Source: Candidatus Pelagibacter sp. (GTDB taxonomy: Bacteria > Pseudomonadota > Alphaproteobacteria > Pelagibacterales > Pelagibacteraceae). From it: 64,000 nt of DNA. Positions 48,769 to 58,666 of the stretch are shown in pieces; position 1 is the first letter of the stretch, and every line of letters begins with the position of its first letter. A program made the translations under genes and the position numbers. The stretch lies in assembly GCA_028100865.1 (NCBI GenBank), contig JAOHJV010000001.1, positions 62,001 to 126,000 on the forward strand, read 5' to 3'. The notes beneath the pieces were generated by a model, which was given only the letters and a program-made list of their open reading frames with translations, was not told where the DNA came from and did no database searches.

Positions 48769-50114
48769 TTAAATTTCCAAATTGTTTTACCATCTTTATC
48801 TTCTATTAAAACACCTTTGTCTAAAAGGTAGTCTCTAATATTATCAGCTTCTGCATAGTTTTTATCTACTCGAGCTATATTTCTAAGTTCTATTTTATTT
48901 TCAATTTCTGTCTCTGAAATATCTATTTTTCCTTTTTTATAATCTAACCACTCATCTTTAGTTTCTTGAAGCAAACCAATAAAATTACATGCTGAATTAA
49001 ATATTTGTTTATCAGCATCATTTCCTTTGTATGCTTTATCATAAAGTTTATGTAAATTTGCAATGTAACCTGGTGTGTTGATATCATCATATAAAGGTTG
49101 AATAATTTCATCTCCCAAGTCTTGGTTAGAAGGTAAATAAGCATTATACCATTTATCAATTGTATTCTGACAATCTTCTAACAATTTATCATTCCAATCT
49201 AATGGTTGCTTATAGTGAGCACTGATCAAAGCTAATCTTAAAACTTGTCCGCTAACTTTACTTCTAAAATCTTTAATCTTTAAAATATTACCCTGGGATT
49301 TTGCCATTTTTTCATTCGACATAGTAATAAAAGCATTATGAAGCCAATAATTAGCAAAAACCTTAGTATCATTTGCACATCTTGATTGAGCAATTTCATT
49401 TTCATGATGTGGAAAAATTAAATCTATCCCTCCACCGTGGATATCAAATTCATTTCCCAAAAATTTCTTAGACATTGCTGAGCATTCTAAATGCCAGCCT
49501 GGTCTACCATTCCCCCAAGGAGAGTTCCAAGTTGGTTCATTTTCAAAAGAAGGTTTCCACAACACAAAATCTTCTGAGTTTTTTTTGTTATCACTAACTT
49601 CAATTCTAGAACCAGCAATTAATTCCTCTAATTTTTTATTTGATAATTGACCATAATCATCAAATTTTTTTACTTCAAAATAAACATGTTTATTATTTTC
49701 ATAAGCAAAACCTTTTTTAATTAATTCAGAAATCATTTCGATCATTAAATCAATATGTTCTGTAGCTTTTGGCTGTGCAGTTGGGATTTCACAGTTTAGA
49801 TAATTACAATCTTCACTAAAACTTTTAATTACAGTCTGCGTTAAATCTGAAATAGATATTTTTTTTTCATTTGATGATTTGATTATTTTGTCATCAACAT
49901 CAGTAATATTTCTTACATAAGTGACCGATGAATATTTACTTTTAAGTATTTTAAAAAGAATATCAAAGATTACAATTGGTCTAGCATTTCCAATGTGAGG
50001 GTCATCATAAACAGTTGGCCCACAAACATACATGCCTATATTTTTTTCATCTATTGGAACAAATTTTTCTTTTTTGTTACTTAGATTATTTGTTAAAAAA
50101 ATATCTTTATTCAT
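48765..50114 (-). CDS. cysS: Cysteinyl-tRNA synthetase
   Basis: Charges tRNA-Cys. The HIGH-type motif is in YVCGPTVYDDPHIGNARPIV (29-48), and the zinc ligands fit Cys in VCGPT, Cys in LECSAMS and His-Glu in FPHHENE. The KMSKS-type loop is MAKSQGN (about 269-275). The length of 449 residues is slightly short. It shares an ATGA overlap with the citramalate synthase gene. Confidence 0.97.
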   Translation of the reverse strand: MNKDIFLTNNLSNKKEKFVPIDEKNIGMYVCGPTVYDDPHIGNARPIVIFDILFKILKSKYSSVTYVRNITDVDDKIIKSSNEKKISISDLTQTVIKSFSEDCNYLNCEIPTAQPKATEHIDLMIEMISELIKKGFAYENNKHVYFEVKKFDDYGQLSNKKLEELIAGSRIEVSDNKKNSEDFVLWKPSFENEPTWNSPWGNGRPGWHLECSAMSKKFLGNEFDIHGGGIDLIFPHHENEIAQSRCANDTKVFANYWLHNAFITMSNEKMAKSQGNILKIKDFRSKVSGQVLRLALISAHYKQPLDWNDKLLEDCQNTIDKWYNAYLPSNQDLGDEIIQPLYDDINTPGYIANLHKLYDKAYKGNDADKQIFNSACNFIGLLQETKDEWLDYKKGKIDISETEIENKIELRNIARVDKNYAEADNIRDYLLDKGVLIEDKDGKTIWKFK

Positions 50115-50159
50115 AATTTTAGAAATATACTTAATTTATAGATTTGTGAATCTATTTGA

Positions 50160-50897
50160 TTAGTTTGGAATTTTGCATACTGGAATGGGCTCCATTTTAT
50201 GCAAATTTTGTTTTCTTATCGTTTCGTATTTAGCTCTATTAGGTGAGTTAGGATTATCCATCGCCTCTTCTAATTCATGATATTTTAAACCCAGTTGACC
50301 TTCATCCGTACGTCCATCATCCCATAGACCATCTGTTGGAGCGGCTTCAATTATTTCATTTAAAATTTCAAGCTCTTTTCCAATTTCCCAAACTTCACTT
50401 TTGTTACAATCAGCTATTGGAGATATATCAACACCACCATCCCCATATTTTGTATAAAATCCAACACCAAAATCCTCTACTTTATTACCTGTACCAACTA
50501 CAATACCCTTATTTGCAGCAGCTACTTGATAAAGAGTAGTCATTCTTAATCTTGCTCTAGAATTTGCCATACCGTGCTCATTATCAAAATTAGATAAGCT
50601 AGAAGAAAAAGCTGAGAACAATTCATCTAAATTTATTGTATGAGATTCAACATTTTTAAATTTATTAACTAGCCACTCTTGATGCTTTAAACTTAAATCA
50701 TGTTGTTGTGATTTTTGTTTAATTGGCATGGATAACACAATTGTTTTTAAACCAGTCATTGCGCTTAAAGTGCTTGAAACAGAAGAATCTATTCCTCCAG
50801 AAATTCCAATTACTAATGATTGTGCCTTACTTGGCATATTGTATGCATAATCTTTAATCCAATTAGTTATAAAATTTACTTTTTCTGAAGTATTCAT
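50160..50897 (-). CDS. nadE: NH3-dependent NAD synthetase
   Basis: Last step of NAD synthesis: deamido-NAD plus ammonia and ATP to NAD. The P-loop-like GISGGIDSSVSSTL is at residues 29-42, and GTGNKVEDFGVGFYTKYGDG is near 136-155. At 245 residues it lacks the N-terminal glutaminase domain of the long form, so it takes free ammonia. It stands alone between cysS and the DAHP synthase gene. Confidence 0.94.
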   Translation of the reverse strand: MNTSEKVNFITNWIKDYAYNMPSKAQSLVIGISGGIDSSVSSTLSAMTGLKTIVLSMPIKQKSQQHDLSLKHQEWLVNKFKNVESHTINLDELFSAFSSSLSNFDNEHGMANSRARLRMTTLYQVAAANKGIVVGTGNKVEDFGVGFYTKYGDGGVDISPIADCNKSEVWEIGKELEILNEIIEAAPTDGLWDDGRTDEGQLGLKYHELEEAMDNPNSPNRAKYETIRKQNLHKMEPIPVCKIPN

Positions 50898-50936
50898 AGT
50901 TATAAAATATTGTTAGTTGGTATCTTTTACAATGTT

Positions 50937-52316
50937 TTAAGATGCCGCTCTGTCTGCATTTTTAGAATATGAGCTATTCTTTTTAATCTCATCAGAAATT
51001 AAAAAAGATAATTCTAAAGCCTGATTTGCGTTAAGTCTAGGATCACAATGAGTATGATATCTAGACGACAAATCTCTCTCTGATATTTTTTGAGCTCCAC
51101 CGATACATTCAGTTACATTTTGACCAGTCATTTCAATGTGCAATCCACCTGCATAACTTCCTTCACTTTGATGGCAAGCAAATACATTTCTAACTTCTTT
51201 TAAAACACTATTAAATGGTCTTGTCTTAAATCCAGTAGTAGCTTTTATTGTGTTACCATGACAAGGATCACATGACCAAATTACATTTAAACCTTCTTTT
51301 TTAATTGCTCTGATTAATTTTGGTAAATGTTTTGAAACATTCTCAGCACCAAATCTTGAAATCAAAGTTATCTTACCTTTTTCATTGGTTGGATTAATTT
51401 TATTACAAAGATTTATTAAATCTTCTGGTTTTAATGTTGGTCCACATTTAATTCCTATTGGATTTTTAATCCCTCTACAAAACTCAACATGTCCACCATC
51501 AAGTTGTCTAGTTCTATCTCCAATCCAAACAAAGTGAGCTGAAGTATCGTGATTTTCTCCTGTAGTAGAATCTGTTCTTGTCATCGTTTCTTCAAAAGGT
51601 AATAATAAAGCTTCGTGTGAAGTCCAAAAATTAACTGTTTTTAACCTTCTATTGAAATCTGAATTAATTCCACATGCATCCATAAATGCTAGTGCGTCAG
51701 CTATTTTATCTTCTAATTCCTTAAATCTTTTTAATGCAGGACTATTTTTAATAAATCCTAAGTTCCAATTATGAACATTTTTAAGATCTGCAAAACCGCC
51801 ATGACAAAAAGCTCTTATAAGGTTTAGTGTTGCAGCAGATTGAGAATAAGCTTTAAATAATCTTTTTGGATCAGGAACTCTTGATTTTTCATTAAATTCC
51901 ATTCCATTAATATTGTCACCTAAATAACTTGGAAGTTCCACACCATCTTTAGATTCTATTGGTGAACTTCTAGGTTTTGAAAATTGACCAGCTATTCTTC
52001 CAACTTTAACAACAGGTAAAGATGCTGAGTAAGTTAAAACTAATGACATTTGCAACATTAGTTTAAATGTGTCTCTGATATTATCTGGATTAAATTCTGC
52101 AAAACTTTCAGCACAATCTCCTCCTTGAAGCAAAAATGCTTTACCATCTACCACATCTGCAAGCTGATCTTTTAAATGTCTAGTCTCACCAGCAAATACT
52201 AAAGGAGGGAATGTTCCAATCTTATCCAACACTGTATCCAATTCCTTTTTATTAGGATACTCAGGAATGTGTTTTACAGGATATTTTCTCCAGCTATTTT
52301 TTTTCCAATTTTTCAT
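50937..52316 (-). CDS. DAHP synthase, class II
   Basis: First step of the shikimate pathway: phosphoenolpyruvate plus erythrose-4-phosphate to DAHP. The class II (plant-like) family is shown by [17 protein letters not shown] (about 56-72) and [19 protein letters not shown] (about 347-365), and [13 protein letters not shown] near the end. The ATG at 52316 gives [17 protein letters not shown] two codons upstream is possible. The length is 459 residues. Confidence 0.93.
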   Translation of the reverse strand: MKNWKKNSWRKYPVKHIPEYPNKKELDTVLDKIGTFPPLVFAGETRHLKDQLADVVDGKAFLLQGGDCAESFAEFNPDNIRDTFKLMLQMSLVLTYSASLPVVKVGRIAGQFSKPRSSPIESKDGVELPSYLGDNINGMEFNEKSRVPDPKRLFKAYSQSAATLNLIRAFCHGGFADLKNVHNWNLGFIKNSPALKRFKELEDKIADALAFMDACGINSDFNRRLKTVNFWTSHEALLLPFEETMTRTDSTTGENHDTSAHFVWIGDRTRQLDGGHVEFCRGIKNPIGIKCGPTLKPEDLINLCNKINPTNEKGKITLISRFGAENVSKHLPKLIRAIKKEGLNVIWSCDPCHGNTIKATTGFKTRPFNSVLKEVRNVFACHQSEGSYAGGLHIEMTGQNVTECIGGAQKISERDLSSRYHTHCDPRLNANQALELSFLISDEIKKNSSYSKNADRAAS

Positions 52317-52351
52317 ATTCAACCGGGGATTGTTTTAACAGAGTTTAGACT

Positions 52352-54172
52352 TTATTCAACTGTTACTGATTTAGCTAAGTTTCTTGGCTTATCTATATCA
52401 TAACCTTTTTTAAGAGCTGAATAATAAGCAAGTTTTTGAAGCGGAATAGTTAAAAGAAATGGTAGTAAGTCGTCATTACTAGTTTCTACTTCAATTTTTT
52501 CCCAAATGTTTTCAGATACAATTTCATCTTTACTTTTATTGGTAATTAATAAAACTTTAGCTCCTCTTGCAACTACTTCCTGCATGTTTGAAATAGTTTT
52601 TTTATAATAGTTGTCTCTTGGAGCCAAAACTACAACGGGCATGCCTTCTTCGATTAATGCTAACGGTCCATGCTTCATTTCACCTGCAGGATAACCTTCA
52701 GCGTGAACATAAGAAAGTTCTTTAAGTTTCAATGCGCCCTCTAATGCAATTGGATAAGAAAAACCCCTTCCCAAAAACATTGATCCTTTAGCTTCATTAA
52801 ATGTTGAAGCAATAGCTTGAATGTCATTATCTACTAACAATGTTTCTTCAATTAACTTTGGTAAATTTTGTAAGTTTTTAATCTTTTCTTGATAATCTTC
52901 ATTTTTAATTTCTTTTCTTAATGATGATAATTTTAATGACAAAATATATAATATAAGTAACTGGCCTAAAAATGCCTTAGTTGATGCAACTCCAATTTCT
53001 GGACCGCAGTGAATTGGTAATACAAAATTTGAGTCTCGAGCAATTGAGCTTTCAATTACATTTACAACGGCACAAGTCTTCATATTATTTTTATTACATA
53101 AATCTAAAGCCGCATAAGTATCAGCAGTTTCACCTGATTGAGATACAAACACATATAAAGTATCATTTTTAAATCTGTTTTTTCGGTATCTAAACTCCGA
53201 TGCTATATCAATATTAACATCTAAAGTTGTTAATTCTTCAAACCAATATTTGGCCATTAAACAAGAGTGGTATGCAGTTCCACAACCAATCAGCATAATT
53301 GATTTGATTTCATCTATTTTCCAGGGAAAATTATAAATATTGATGTCATAATTCATACTATCTATGTACTCTTTAATCCCTGTCTTCAACGTTTGGGGTT
53401 GTTCTTCAATTTCTTTGGCCATGAAATGTTTGAAGTCTCCTTTGTCATAATTTTGCTGCTCAGATGAAAGTTCTAAAACTTTTTTATTTATCTTTATTCC
53501 TTCTTCATTAAAAAAATTCACTTCATCTTTTCTAATAAAACAAAATTCACCATCTTCTAAATAAGTTATCTTATTAGTCATTGATTTTAGAGCATAAGAA
53601 TCTGATCCAAGGTAATTTTCATTAGGACCATACCCCACAGCTAAAGGTGAACCACGTCTTGCCCCTATTATTAAATCTGGCATATCTTTAAAAATTATTC
53701 CTAAGGCAAAACTTCCATGAAGCTGTTTTAACGTTTTTGTAATAGCTTCTTGCAATTCGGTCGTTTTAAGATTTTCTGTAATAAGATGAACAATTACTTC
53801 GGTGTCTGTTTGAGATTTAAATTTATGTCCTTTGTTTAATAAATATTTTTTTAATAATGTTGAATTTTCGATAATTCCATTATGAACTACCGATACATTT
53901 TCTGATGAATGTGGATGAGCATTAACACTATTTGGCACTCCATGGGTTGCCCATCTTACATGACCAATGCCAATATTCCCTGAAAGATTTTTTAAATCAA
54001 AATTGTTTTCTAAATTTTCCACTCTTCCTTCAGATTTAACTTCATTAATAAAACCATTAGATAAAGTTGCAATTCCAGCAGAGTCGTATCCTCTATACTC
54101 TAATTTCTTGAGGGAATTAATAATACTGCTTGATACTGACTTGTTGCTAGAGATCCCTATTATTCCACACAT
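52352..54172 (-). CDS. glmS: Glutamine-fructose-6-phosphate aminotransferase
   Basis: Makes glucosamine-6-phosphate for peptidoglycan and lipopolysaccharide. Cys2 (MCGIIG) is the glutaminase nucleophile, and the N-terminal domain has GHVRWATHGVPN (72-83). Two SIS domains follow (about 275-420 and 445-590), with FVSQSGETADT. The C-terminal DKPRNLAKSVTVE is the conserved tail. The length is 606 residues. It lies 3 bp after the acetyltransferase gene. Confidence 0.98.
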   Translation of the reverse strand: MCGIIGISSNKSVSSSIINSLKKLEYRGYDSAGIATLSNGFINEVKSEGRVENLENNFDLKNLSGNIGIGHVRWATHGVPNSVNAHPHSSENVSVVHNGIIENSTLLKKYLLNKGHKFKSQTDTEVIVHLITENLKTTELQEAITKTLKQLHGSFALGIIFKDMPDLIIGARRGSPLAVGYGPNENYLGSDSYALKSMTNKITYLEDGEFCFIRKDEVNFFNEEGIKINKKVLELSSEQQNYDKGDFKHFMAKEIEEQPQTLKTGIKEYIDSMNYDINIYNFPWKIDEIKSIMLIGCGTAYHSCLMAKYWFEELTTLDVNIDIASEFRYRKNRFKNDTLYVFVSQSGETADTYAALDLCNKNNMKTCAVVNVIESSIARDSNFVLPIHCGPEIGVASTKAFLGQLLILYILSLKLSSLRKEIKNEDYQEKIKNLQNLPKLIEETLLVDNDIQAIASTFNEAKGSMFLGRGFSYPIALEGALKLKELSYVHAEGYPAGEMKHGPLALIEEGMPVVVLAPRDNYYKKTISNMQEVVARGAKVLLITNKSKDEIVSENIWEKIEVETSNDDLLPFLLTIPLQKLAYYSALKKGYDIDKPRNLAKSVTVE

Positions 54173-54175
54173 AAC

Positions 54176-54793
54176 TTATTTTTTTTTATAATTTTTTATT
54201 TCTATTTGTGATGATCTAGTTAATGCTAATGATTTTTTTTTGACATTTTTTGTAATTACAGAACCTGCACCAACTATACTATCAGCATTTATTGTAACTG
54301 GTGCAATCAAAGAAGAGTTTGAGCCAATCAGAACTCCATCTCTTATCGTAGTCTTATTTTTTTTAACACCATCATAATTACAAGTTATAGTTCCAGCGCC
54401 AATATTAACATTTTTTCCTACTTTACTGTCACCAATGTAAGATAAGTGATTCACCTTAGAGTTTTTTTCTATTATACTTTTTTTAATTTCTACAAAATTT
54501 CCAATTCTTGAGCCTTCTTTTAAAATGGTATCAGGTCTTATTCGTGCGTAAGGACCAACTTCGACTCTATTTTCTATCTTACAAGATTCTAAATGTGAAA
54601 ATGATTTTATAACAACATTATTTCCTATTTTTACATTTTTTCCAATAACAACATAAGGTTCAATCGTTACATTTTTTCCAACTTTAGTATCACTTGAAAA
54701 AAAAATTGTTTCAAGTCCAAGCATTTTAACACCACTAGCTAAAAATTTTTTACGAAGTTTGTTTTGGATTTTTTGTAGATTTAATTCTTTCAT
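54176..54793 (-). CDS. GlmU acetyltransferase domain only (no uridylyltransferase)
   Basis: Left-handed beta-helix protein of 205 residues that aligns with the C-terminal half of GlmU. It has the linker helix (residues 1-20), hexapeptide repeats from about residue 35, GPYARIRPDT, GNFVEIKKS, HLSYIGDSKVGKNVNIGAGT and the CNYDGVKKNKT loop. These residues carry the glucosamine-1-phosphate acetyltransferase activity. The N-terminal pyrophosphorylase domain (GGxGTRM loop) is missing and no trace is seen upstream. It starts ATG directly and is followed by glmS after 3 bp. Confidence 0.88.
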   Translation of the reverse strand: MKELNLQKIQNKLRKKFLASGVKMLGLETIFFSSDTKVGKNVTIEPYVVIGKNVKIGNNVVIKSFSHLESCKIENRVEVGPYARIRPDTILKEGSRIGNFVEIKKSIIEKNSKVNHLSYIGDSKVGKNVNIGAGTITCNYDGVKKNKTTIRDGVLIGSNSSLIAPVTINADSIVGAGSVITKNVKKKSLALTRSSQIEIKNYKKK

Positions 54794-54862
54794 TTTAAAT
54801 TGCTTTATATTAAGAATAAGGATTAATTAATTCACATAATATTTCTTAAAAAAACTTTTAAA

Positions 54863-55546
54863 ATGAAGCAAAAATTTACTATTTTATTTGATTTAGATGG
54901 AACGCTGGTAGATACAGCGCCAGATTTAATGTTGGCCCATAACCATGTGATGAAGAAATTTGGTTATCCTACTAAATCAACAGAAGATATTCGAAATTTA
55001 GTAGGCAAAGGTGCTGGTGCATTAATAGGAAGATCTATATGGGGACAAGCAAAAAAAGAATTTAGTAAAGTCTTGGATACAAAAATAAAAGATGAAATGG
55101 TTAAAGAATTTGTAAATTTCTACAGCAAAAATATTATCAATGAAAGTACTCTAGTAACTGGAGTTAAAGATTTTTTAATTTGGTGCAAAGAACAAAATAT
55201 TTCGATGGCAGTTTGTACAAATAAACAAGAACATCTTTCTAATGATCTTTTAAAAAAAATTGGAATTTATGATTTTTTTGAATATGTTGCCGGATCAGAT
55301 ACATTTGATTATTGTAAACCAGATCCAAGACATCTAACAAATGTAGTAGAAATATTAGATGGAGATGTAAAACAAACTATAATGATTGGAGATAGTGAAA
55401 CTGACGCAAACGCTGCTAAAGCTGCAGAGATACCAGTTATTTTATTAGAAAATGGATATACTGAAAAAAATACAACTGAAATATATCACAATCATCTTAT
55501 AAAAAATTTCACTGGTGTTGAAAAAATAATTAAAAAATATCTTTGA
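54863..55546 (+). CDS. HAD phosphatase, phosphoglycolate phosphatase-like (copy 1)
   Basis: HAD-family hydrolase of 227 residues with motif I FDLDGTLVDTAPD (8-20), motif II CTNK (about 117), and motifs III and IV (KPDPRH, IGDSETDANAA). The cap domain falls between. Closest in style to phosphoglycolate phosphatase (Gph), which removes 2-phosphoglycolate from DNA repair or other sources. The gene is repeated directly downstream. The divergent glmS-side gene starts 70 bp upstream. Confidence 0.85.
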   Translation: MKQKFTILFDLDGTLVDTAPDLMLAHNHVMKKFGYPTKSTEDIRNLVGKGAGALIGRSIWGQAKKEFSKVLDTKIKDEMVKEFVNFYSKNIINESTLVTGVKDFLIWCKEQNISMAVCTNKQEHLSNDLLKKIGIYDFFEYVAGSDTFDYCKPDPRHLTNVVEILDGDVKQTIMIGDSETDANAAKAAEIPVILLENGYTEKNTTEIYHNHLIKNFTGVEKIIKKYL

Positions 55547-55548
55547 TA

Positions 55549-56214
55549 ATGGAGCAAAAATTAACTGTTTTGTTTGATTTAGATGGAACCCTTGTTGACA
55601 CAGCGCCCGATTTAATTCGCGCACATAATCACGTGATGAAAAAATTTGGCTATCCAACAAAATCTATAAATGAATTAAAAAATGCTGTTGGCAAAGGTGC
55701 TAAAGCTATTATGGCAAAAGGTAATGGTAAATGGGAGTGGTTTGATGAGAAGATTAAGAATGAAATGACAGATGAATTTTTATCTTTTTATAAAAAAAAT
55801 ATTTTACATGAGAGCACTCTTCTTAATGGTGTTAAAGAATTTTTAAAATGGTGTAAAAATCAAAATATATCAATGGCAGTTTGTACTAATAAAACTGAAC
55901 ATTTGGCAATTGATCTTTTAAAAAAAATTGAAATTTATGACTTTTTTGAATATGTTTCAGGACATAATACTTTTGAATACTGTAAACCAGATCCTAGACA
56001 TTTGCTTAGGACTATAGAAATGTTAAATGGTGATAAAAACAAATCAATAATGATAGGTGATAGCGAAACAGATGCAAATGCAGCTAAAGAAGCTGAAATT
56101 CCAATGATTTTACTTAAATATGGATATACTGAAAAAAGATCAGAAGAAATTTATCATAATCACCTCATAAAAGACTTCATTGGTATTGAAAAAATAATAT
56201 CTAAATATCTTTAA
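55549..56214 (+). CDS. HAD phosphatase, phosphoglycolate phosphatase-like (copy 2)
   Basis: Tandem paralogue of the preceding gene, 2 bp after its TGA, 221 residues. All four HAD motifs are kept (FDLDGTLVDTAPD, CTNK, KPDPRH, GDSETDANAA). The two proteins are nearly identical in long core stretches (NISMAVCTNK, LLKKI, YDFFEYV). They differ strongly in cap residues about 45-75, where copy 2 reads KGNGKWEWFDEK. The ATG at 55549 is chosen; a TTG six bases before is not needed. Confidence 0.83.
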   Translation: MEQKLTVLFDLDGTLVDTAPDLIRAHNHVMKKFGYPTKSINELKNAVGKGAKAIMAKGNGKWEWFDEKIKNEMTDEFLSFYKKNILHESTLLNGVKEFLKWCKNQNISMAVCTNKTEHLAIDLLKKIEIYDFFEYVSGHNTFEYCKPDPRHLLRTIEMLNGDKNKSIMIGDSETDANAAKEAEIPMILLKYGYTEKRSEEIYHNHLIKDFIGIEKIISKYL

Positions 56215-56256
56215 TATTGATTAATTTTTTTTAACTATTAAAACAAAATCACTATT

Positions 56257-56262
56257 AAGGAG
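56257..56262 (+). promoter_or_regulatory. Shine-Dalgarno site that decides the prpD TTG start
   Basis: AAGGAG lies 5 bp before the TTG at 56268. No ATG or GTG is well placed, so the SD supports the TTG start of the PrpD-like gene. Confidence 0.6.
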
Positions 56263-56267
56263 TTATT

Positions 56268-57770
56268 TTGTTATTACATACAGTTAAAGTTTATCCATCT
56301 AAAATTAACCTTCCTAAGAAAAAGCAACTTGCTTGGAAGATAGCAGAGATTGCAAGTGACAATGCAAAATTAAATAAAGACGCTGTTGAAATGGTTATCA
56401 ATAGAATTATTGACAATGCTTCTGTTGCAATAGCATCACTGAACAGAAAGCCTGTAATTTCTTCAAGAGAAATGGCGTTAAAACATTCTAGAAAAAATGG
56501 TGCAACTTTATTTGGTGTAAGCTCCAAACTTAAATTTGATTGTGAGTGGGCAGCATGGTCAAATGGAACTGCAGTTAGAGAGCTTGATTTTCATGACACC
56601 TTTTTAGCAGCTGATTACAGTCATCCAGGTGATAACATTCCACCTCTACTAGCAGTTGCTCAACAGAATAAAATTAGTGGATTAGATTTATTACGTGGAA
56701 TTATTACAGCCTATGAAGTTCAGGTAAATCTAGTTAAAGGAATTTGTTTACATAAACATAAAGTTGATCACATAGCTCACTTAGGACCAAGCGTTGCAGC
56801 TGGTCTTGGCTCAATGCTAAAACTTAATACTGAAACAATTTATCAGGCAGTACAACAAGCTTTACATACAACTATCTCTACCAGACAATCTAGAAAAGGT
56901 GAAATTTCAAGTTGGAAAGCTTATGCTCCAGCTCATGCAGGTAAACTTGCAATTGAAGCAGTAGATAGAGTTATGCGTGGTGAAGGAGCCCCTAGTCCAA
57001 TTTATGAAGGTGAGGATAGTGTTATTGCGAGAATATTGGATGGAAAAAAAGCTAATTACAAAGTGCCACTTCCCAAAAAAGGAGATGTAAAAAAAGCTAT
57101 TCTAGAAACCTACACAAAAGAATATTCAGCAGAATATCAATCACAAGCGTTAATTGATTTAGCTAAAAAACTTAAAACTAAAATACCTAACCTAAATCAA
57201 ATAAAAAAGATTGATATATTTACTAGTCACCATACTCATTATGTAATTGGAACAGGTGCCAATGATCCACAGAAGATGGATCCAAATGCAAGCAGAGAAA
57301 CACTTGATCACTCTATCATGTATATTTTTGCTGTAGCATTAGAGGATGGAGATTGGCATCATGTGAAATCTTATACAAAAGCAAGAGCAAATAAAAAAAG
57401 CACTATTAAAATTTGGAAATCAATTACAACTTATGAGGATAAGAAATGGACTAAAAAATATCATGATCCAAATCCAATGAAAAAATCTTTTGGTGCTAAA
57501 GTAGTTGTCATTTTAAACAATGGTAAAAGAATTATTGAGCAATTAGATAGAGCGGACGCACATCCTTATGGAGCTAGACCATTTAAAAGACAAAATTATA
57601 TTAACAAATTTTTAACTTTATCAGATGGAATTCTTAATAAAAAAGAAAGTGATCGTTTCTTAAAAATAGTTCAAAATTTAAAAAATTTAAAATCAGGTGA
57701 ATTAGATAAATTGAACATAGAAGTTAAAAAAAGTGATTTAAAAAGAAATTTAAAAAAAGGAATATTTTAG
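56268..57770 (+). CDS. prpD: 2-Methylcitrate dehydratase (MmgE/PrpD family)
   Basis: Dehydrates 2-methylcitrate in propionate breakdown. The 500-residue protein has the MmgE/PrpD helical domain ([15 protein letters not shown] near 97-111; [17 protein letters not shown] near 115-131) and the [10 protein letters not shown] block. It starts with TTG behind a good SD. Its TAG overlaps the GTG of prpB. The operon with prpB and prpC supports the methylcitrate role over other family activities. Confidence 0.92.
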   Translation: MLLHTVKVYPSKINLPKKKQLAWKIAEIASDNAKLNKDAVEMVINRIIDNASVAIASLNRKPVISSREMALKHSRKNGATLFGVSSKLKFDCEWAAWSNGTAVRELDFHDTFLAADYSHPGDNIPPLLAVAQQNKISGLDLLRGIITAYEVQVNLVKGICLHKHKVDHIAHLGPSVAAGLGSMLKLNTETIYQAVQQALHTTISTRQSRKGEISSWKAYAPAHAGKLAIEAVDRVMRGEGAPSPIYEGEDSVIARILDGKKANYKVPLPKKGDVKKAILETYTKEYSAEYQSQALIDLAKKLKTKIPNLNQIKKIDIFTSHHTHYVIGTGANDPQKMDPNASRETLDHSIMYIFAVALEDGDWHHVKSYTKARANKKSTIKIWKSITTYEDKKWTKKYHDPNPMKKSFGAKVVVILNNGKRIIEQLDRADAHPYGARPFKRQNYINKFLTLSDGILNKKESDRFLKIVQNLKNLKSGELDKLNIEVKKSDLKRNLKKGIF

Positions 57771-58666
57771 TGCACTTTGTTGAAAAAGAACCAAGTCAGA
57801 AAAGAATAGATTTTGTTAATAAATTAAAATCAAATAAAATTCTTAGAGTACCAGGTGCTTATAACCCATTGACTGCAAAACTAATTGAAGAAATTGGTTA
57901 TGATGCAATCTATGTTTCAGGTGGCGTGATGGCTAATGACCTTGGTTTTCCTGATATTGGTTTAACAACATTACAAGATGTTAGTACGAGATCTTATTTA
58001 ATTTCAAGAGTAACTAACTTACCAACAATTGTAGATATCGATACAGGTTTTAAATCTTGTAAAGAAACTATTGAAACTTTTGAAGAATTTGGAATTGTAG
58101 CTGTTCATTTAGAAGATCAAATTGAAAGAAAAAGATGTGGTCATCTTGATAATAAAGAATTGATTACGACTGAGGCCATGGTTACTAAAATCAAAGAATG
58201 TGTAGCAGCTAAAAAAGATAATAATTTTAAAATAATTGCAAGATCAGATGCTAAAGGGGTTGAGGGAATTGATAAAATGATTGATAGATGTAAGGCTTAC
58301 ATTGATGCAGGTGCTGAAATAATCTTTCCAGAAGCACTCCAAGATGAAAAAGATTTTGAAAAAGTAAGAAAGGAGCTTTCTTGCTATCTATTAGCTAATA
58401 TGACTGAATTCGGTAAATCAAAGCTATTTAATTACAAGGAATTAGAGAATTTTGGATATAATATAGTGATCTATCCAGTCACTACACAAAGATTAGCAAT
58501 GAAGAATGTTGAAGATGGACTAAGAGACATTTATGTGAATGGACATCAAAATAATATTATTGATAAAATGCAGACTAGAAAAAGACTTTATGAGTTAGTC
58601 GAGTACGAAAAGTACAACTCACTTGATGAAAAAATTTATAACTTTAGTACGGAAGGACATGAATAA
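57770..58666 (+). CDS. prpB: 2-Methylisocitrate lyase
   Basis: Splits 2-methylisocitrate into pyruvate and succinate. It belongs to the isocitrate lyase / PEP mutase family: IVDIDTGFKS (about 86-95), VHLEDQIERKRCGHLDNKEL (about 111-130) with the catalytic Cys in the RCGH loop. The length is 298 residues. It begins with GTG in the prpD stop codon and ends overlapping prpC by one base. Confidence 0.93.
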   Translation: MHFVEKEPSQKRIDFVNKLKSNKILRVPGAYNPLTAKLIEEIGYDAIYVSGGVMANDLGFPDIGLTTLQDVSTRSYLISRVTNLPTIVDIDTGFKSCKETIETFEEFGIVAVHLEDQIERKRCGHLDNKELITTEAMVTKIKECVAAKKDNNFKIIARSDAKGVEGIDKMIDRCKAYIDAGAEIIFPEALQDEKDFEKVRKELSCYLLANMTEFGKSKLFNYKELENFGYNIVIYPVTTQRLAMKNVEDGLRDIYVNGHQNNIIDKMQTRKRLYELVEYEKYNSLDEKIYNFSTEGHE

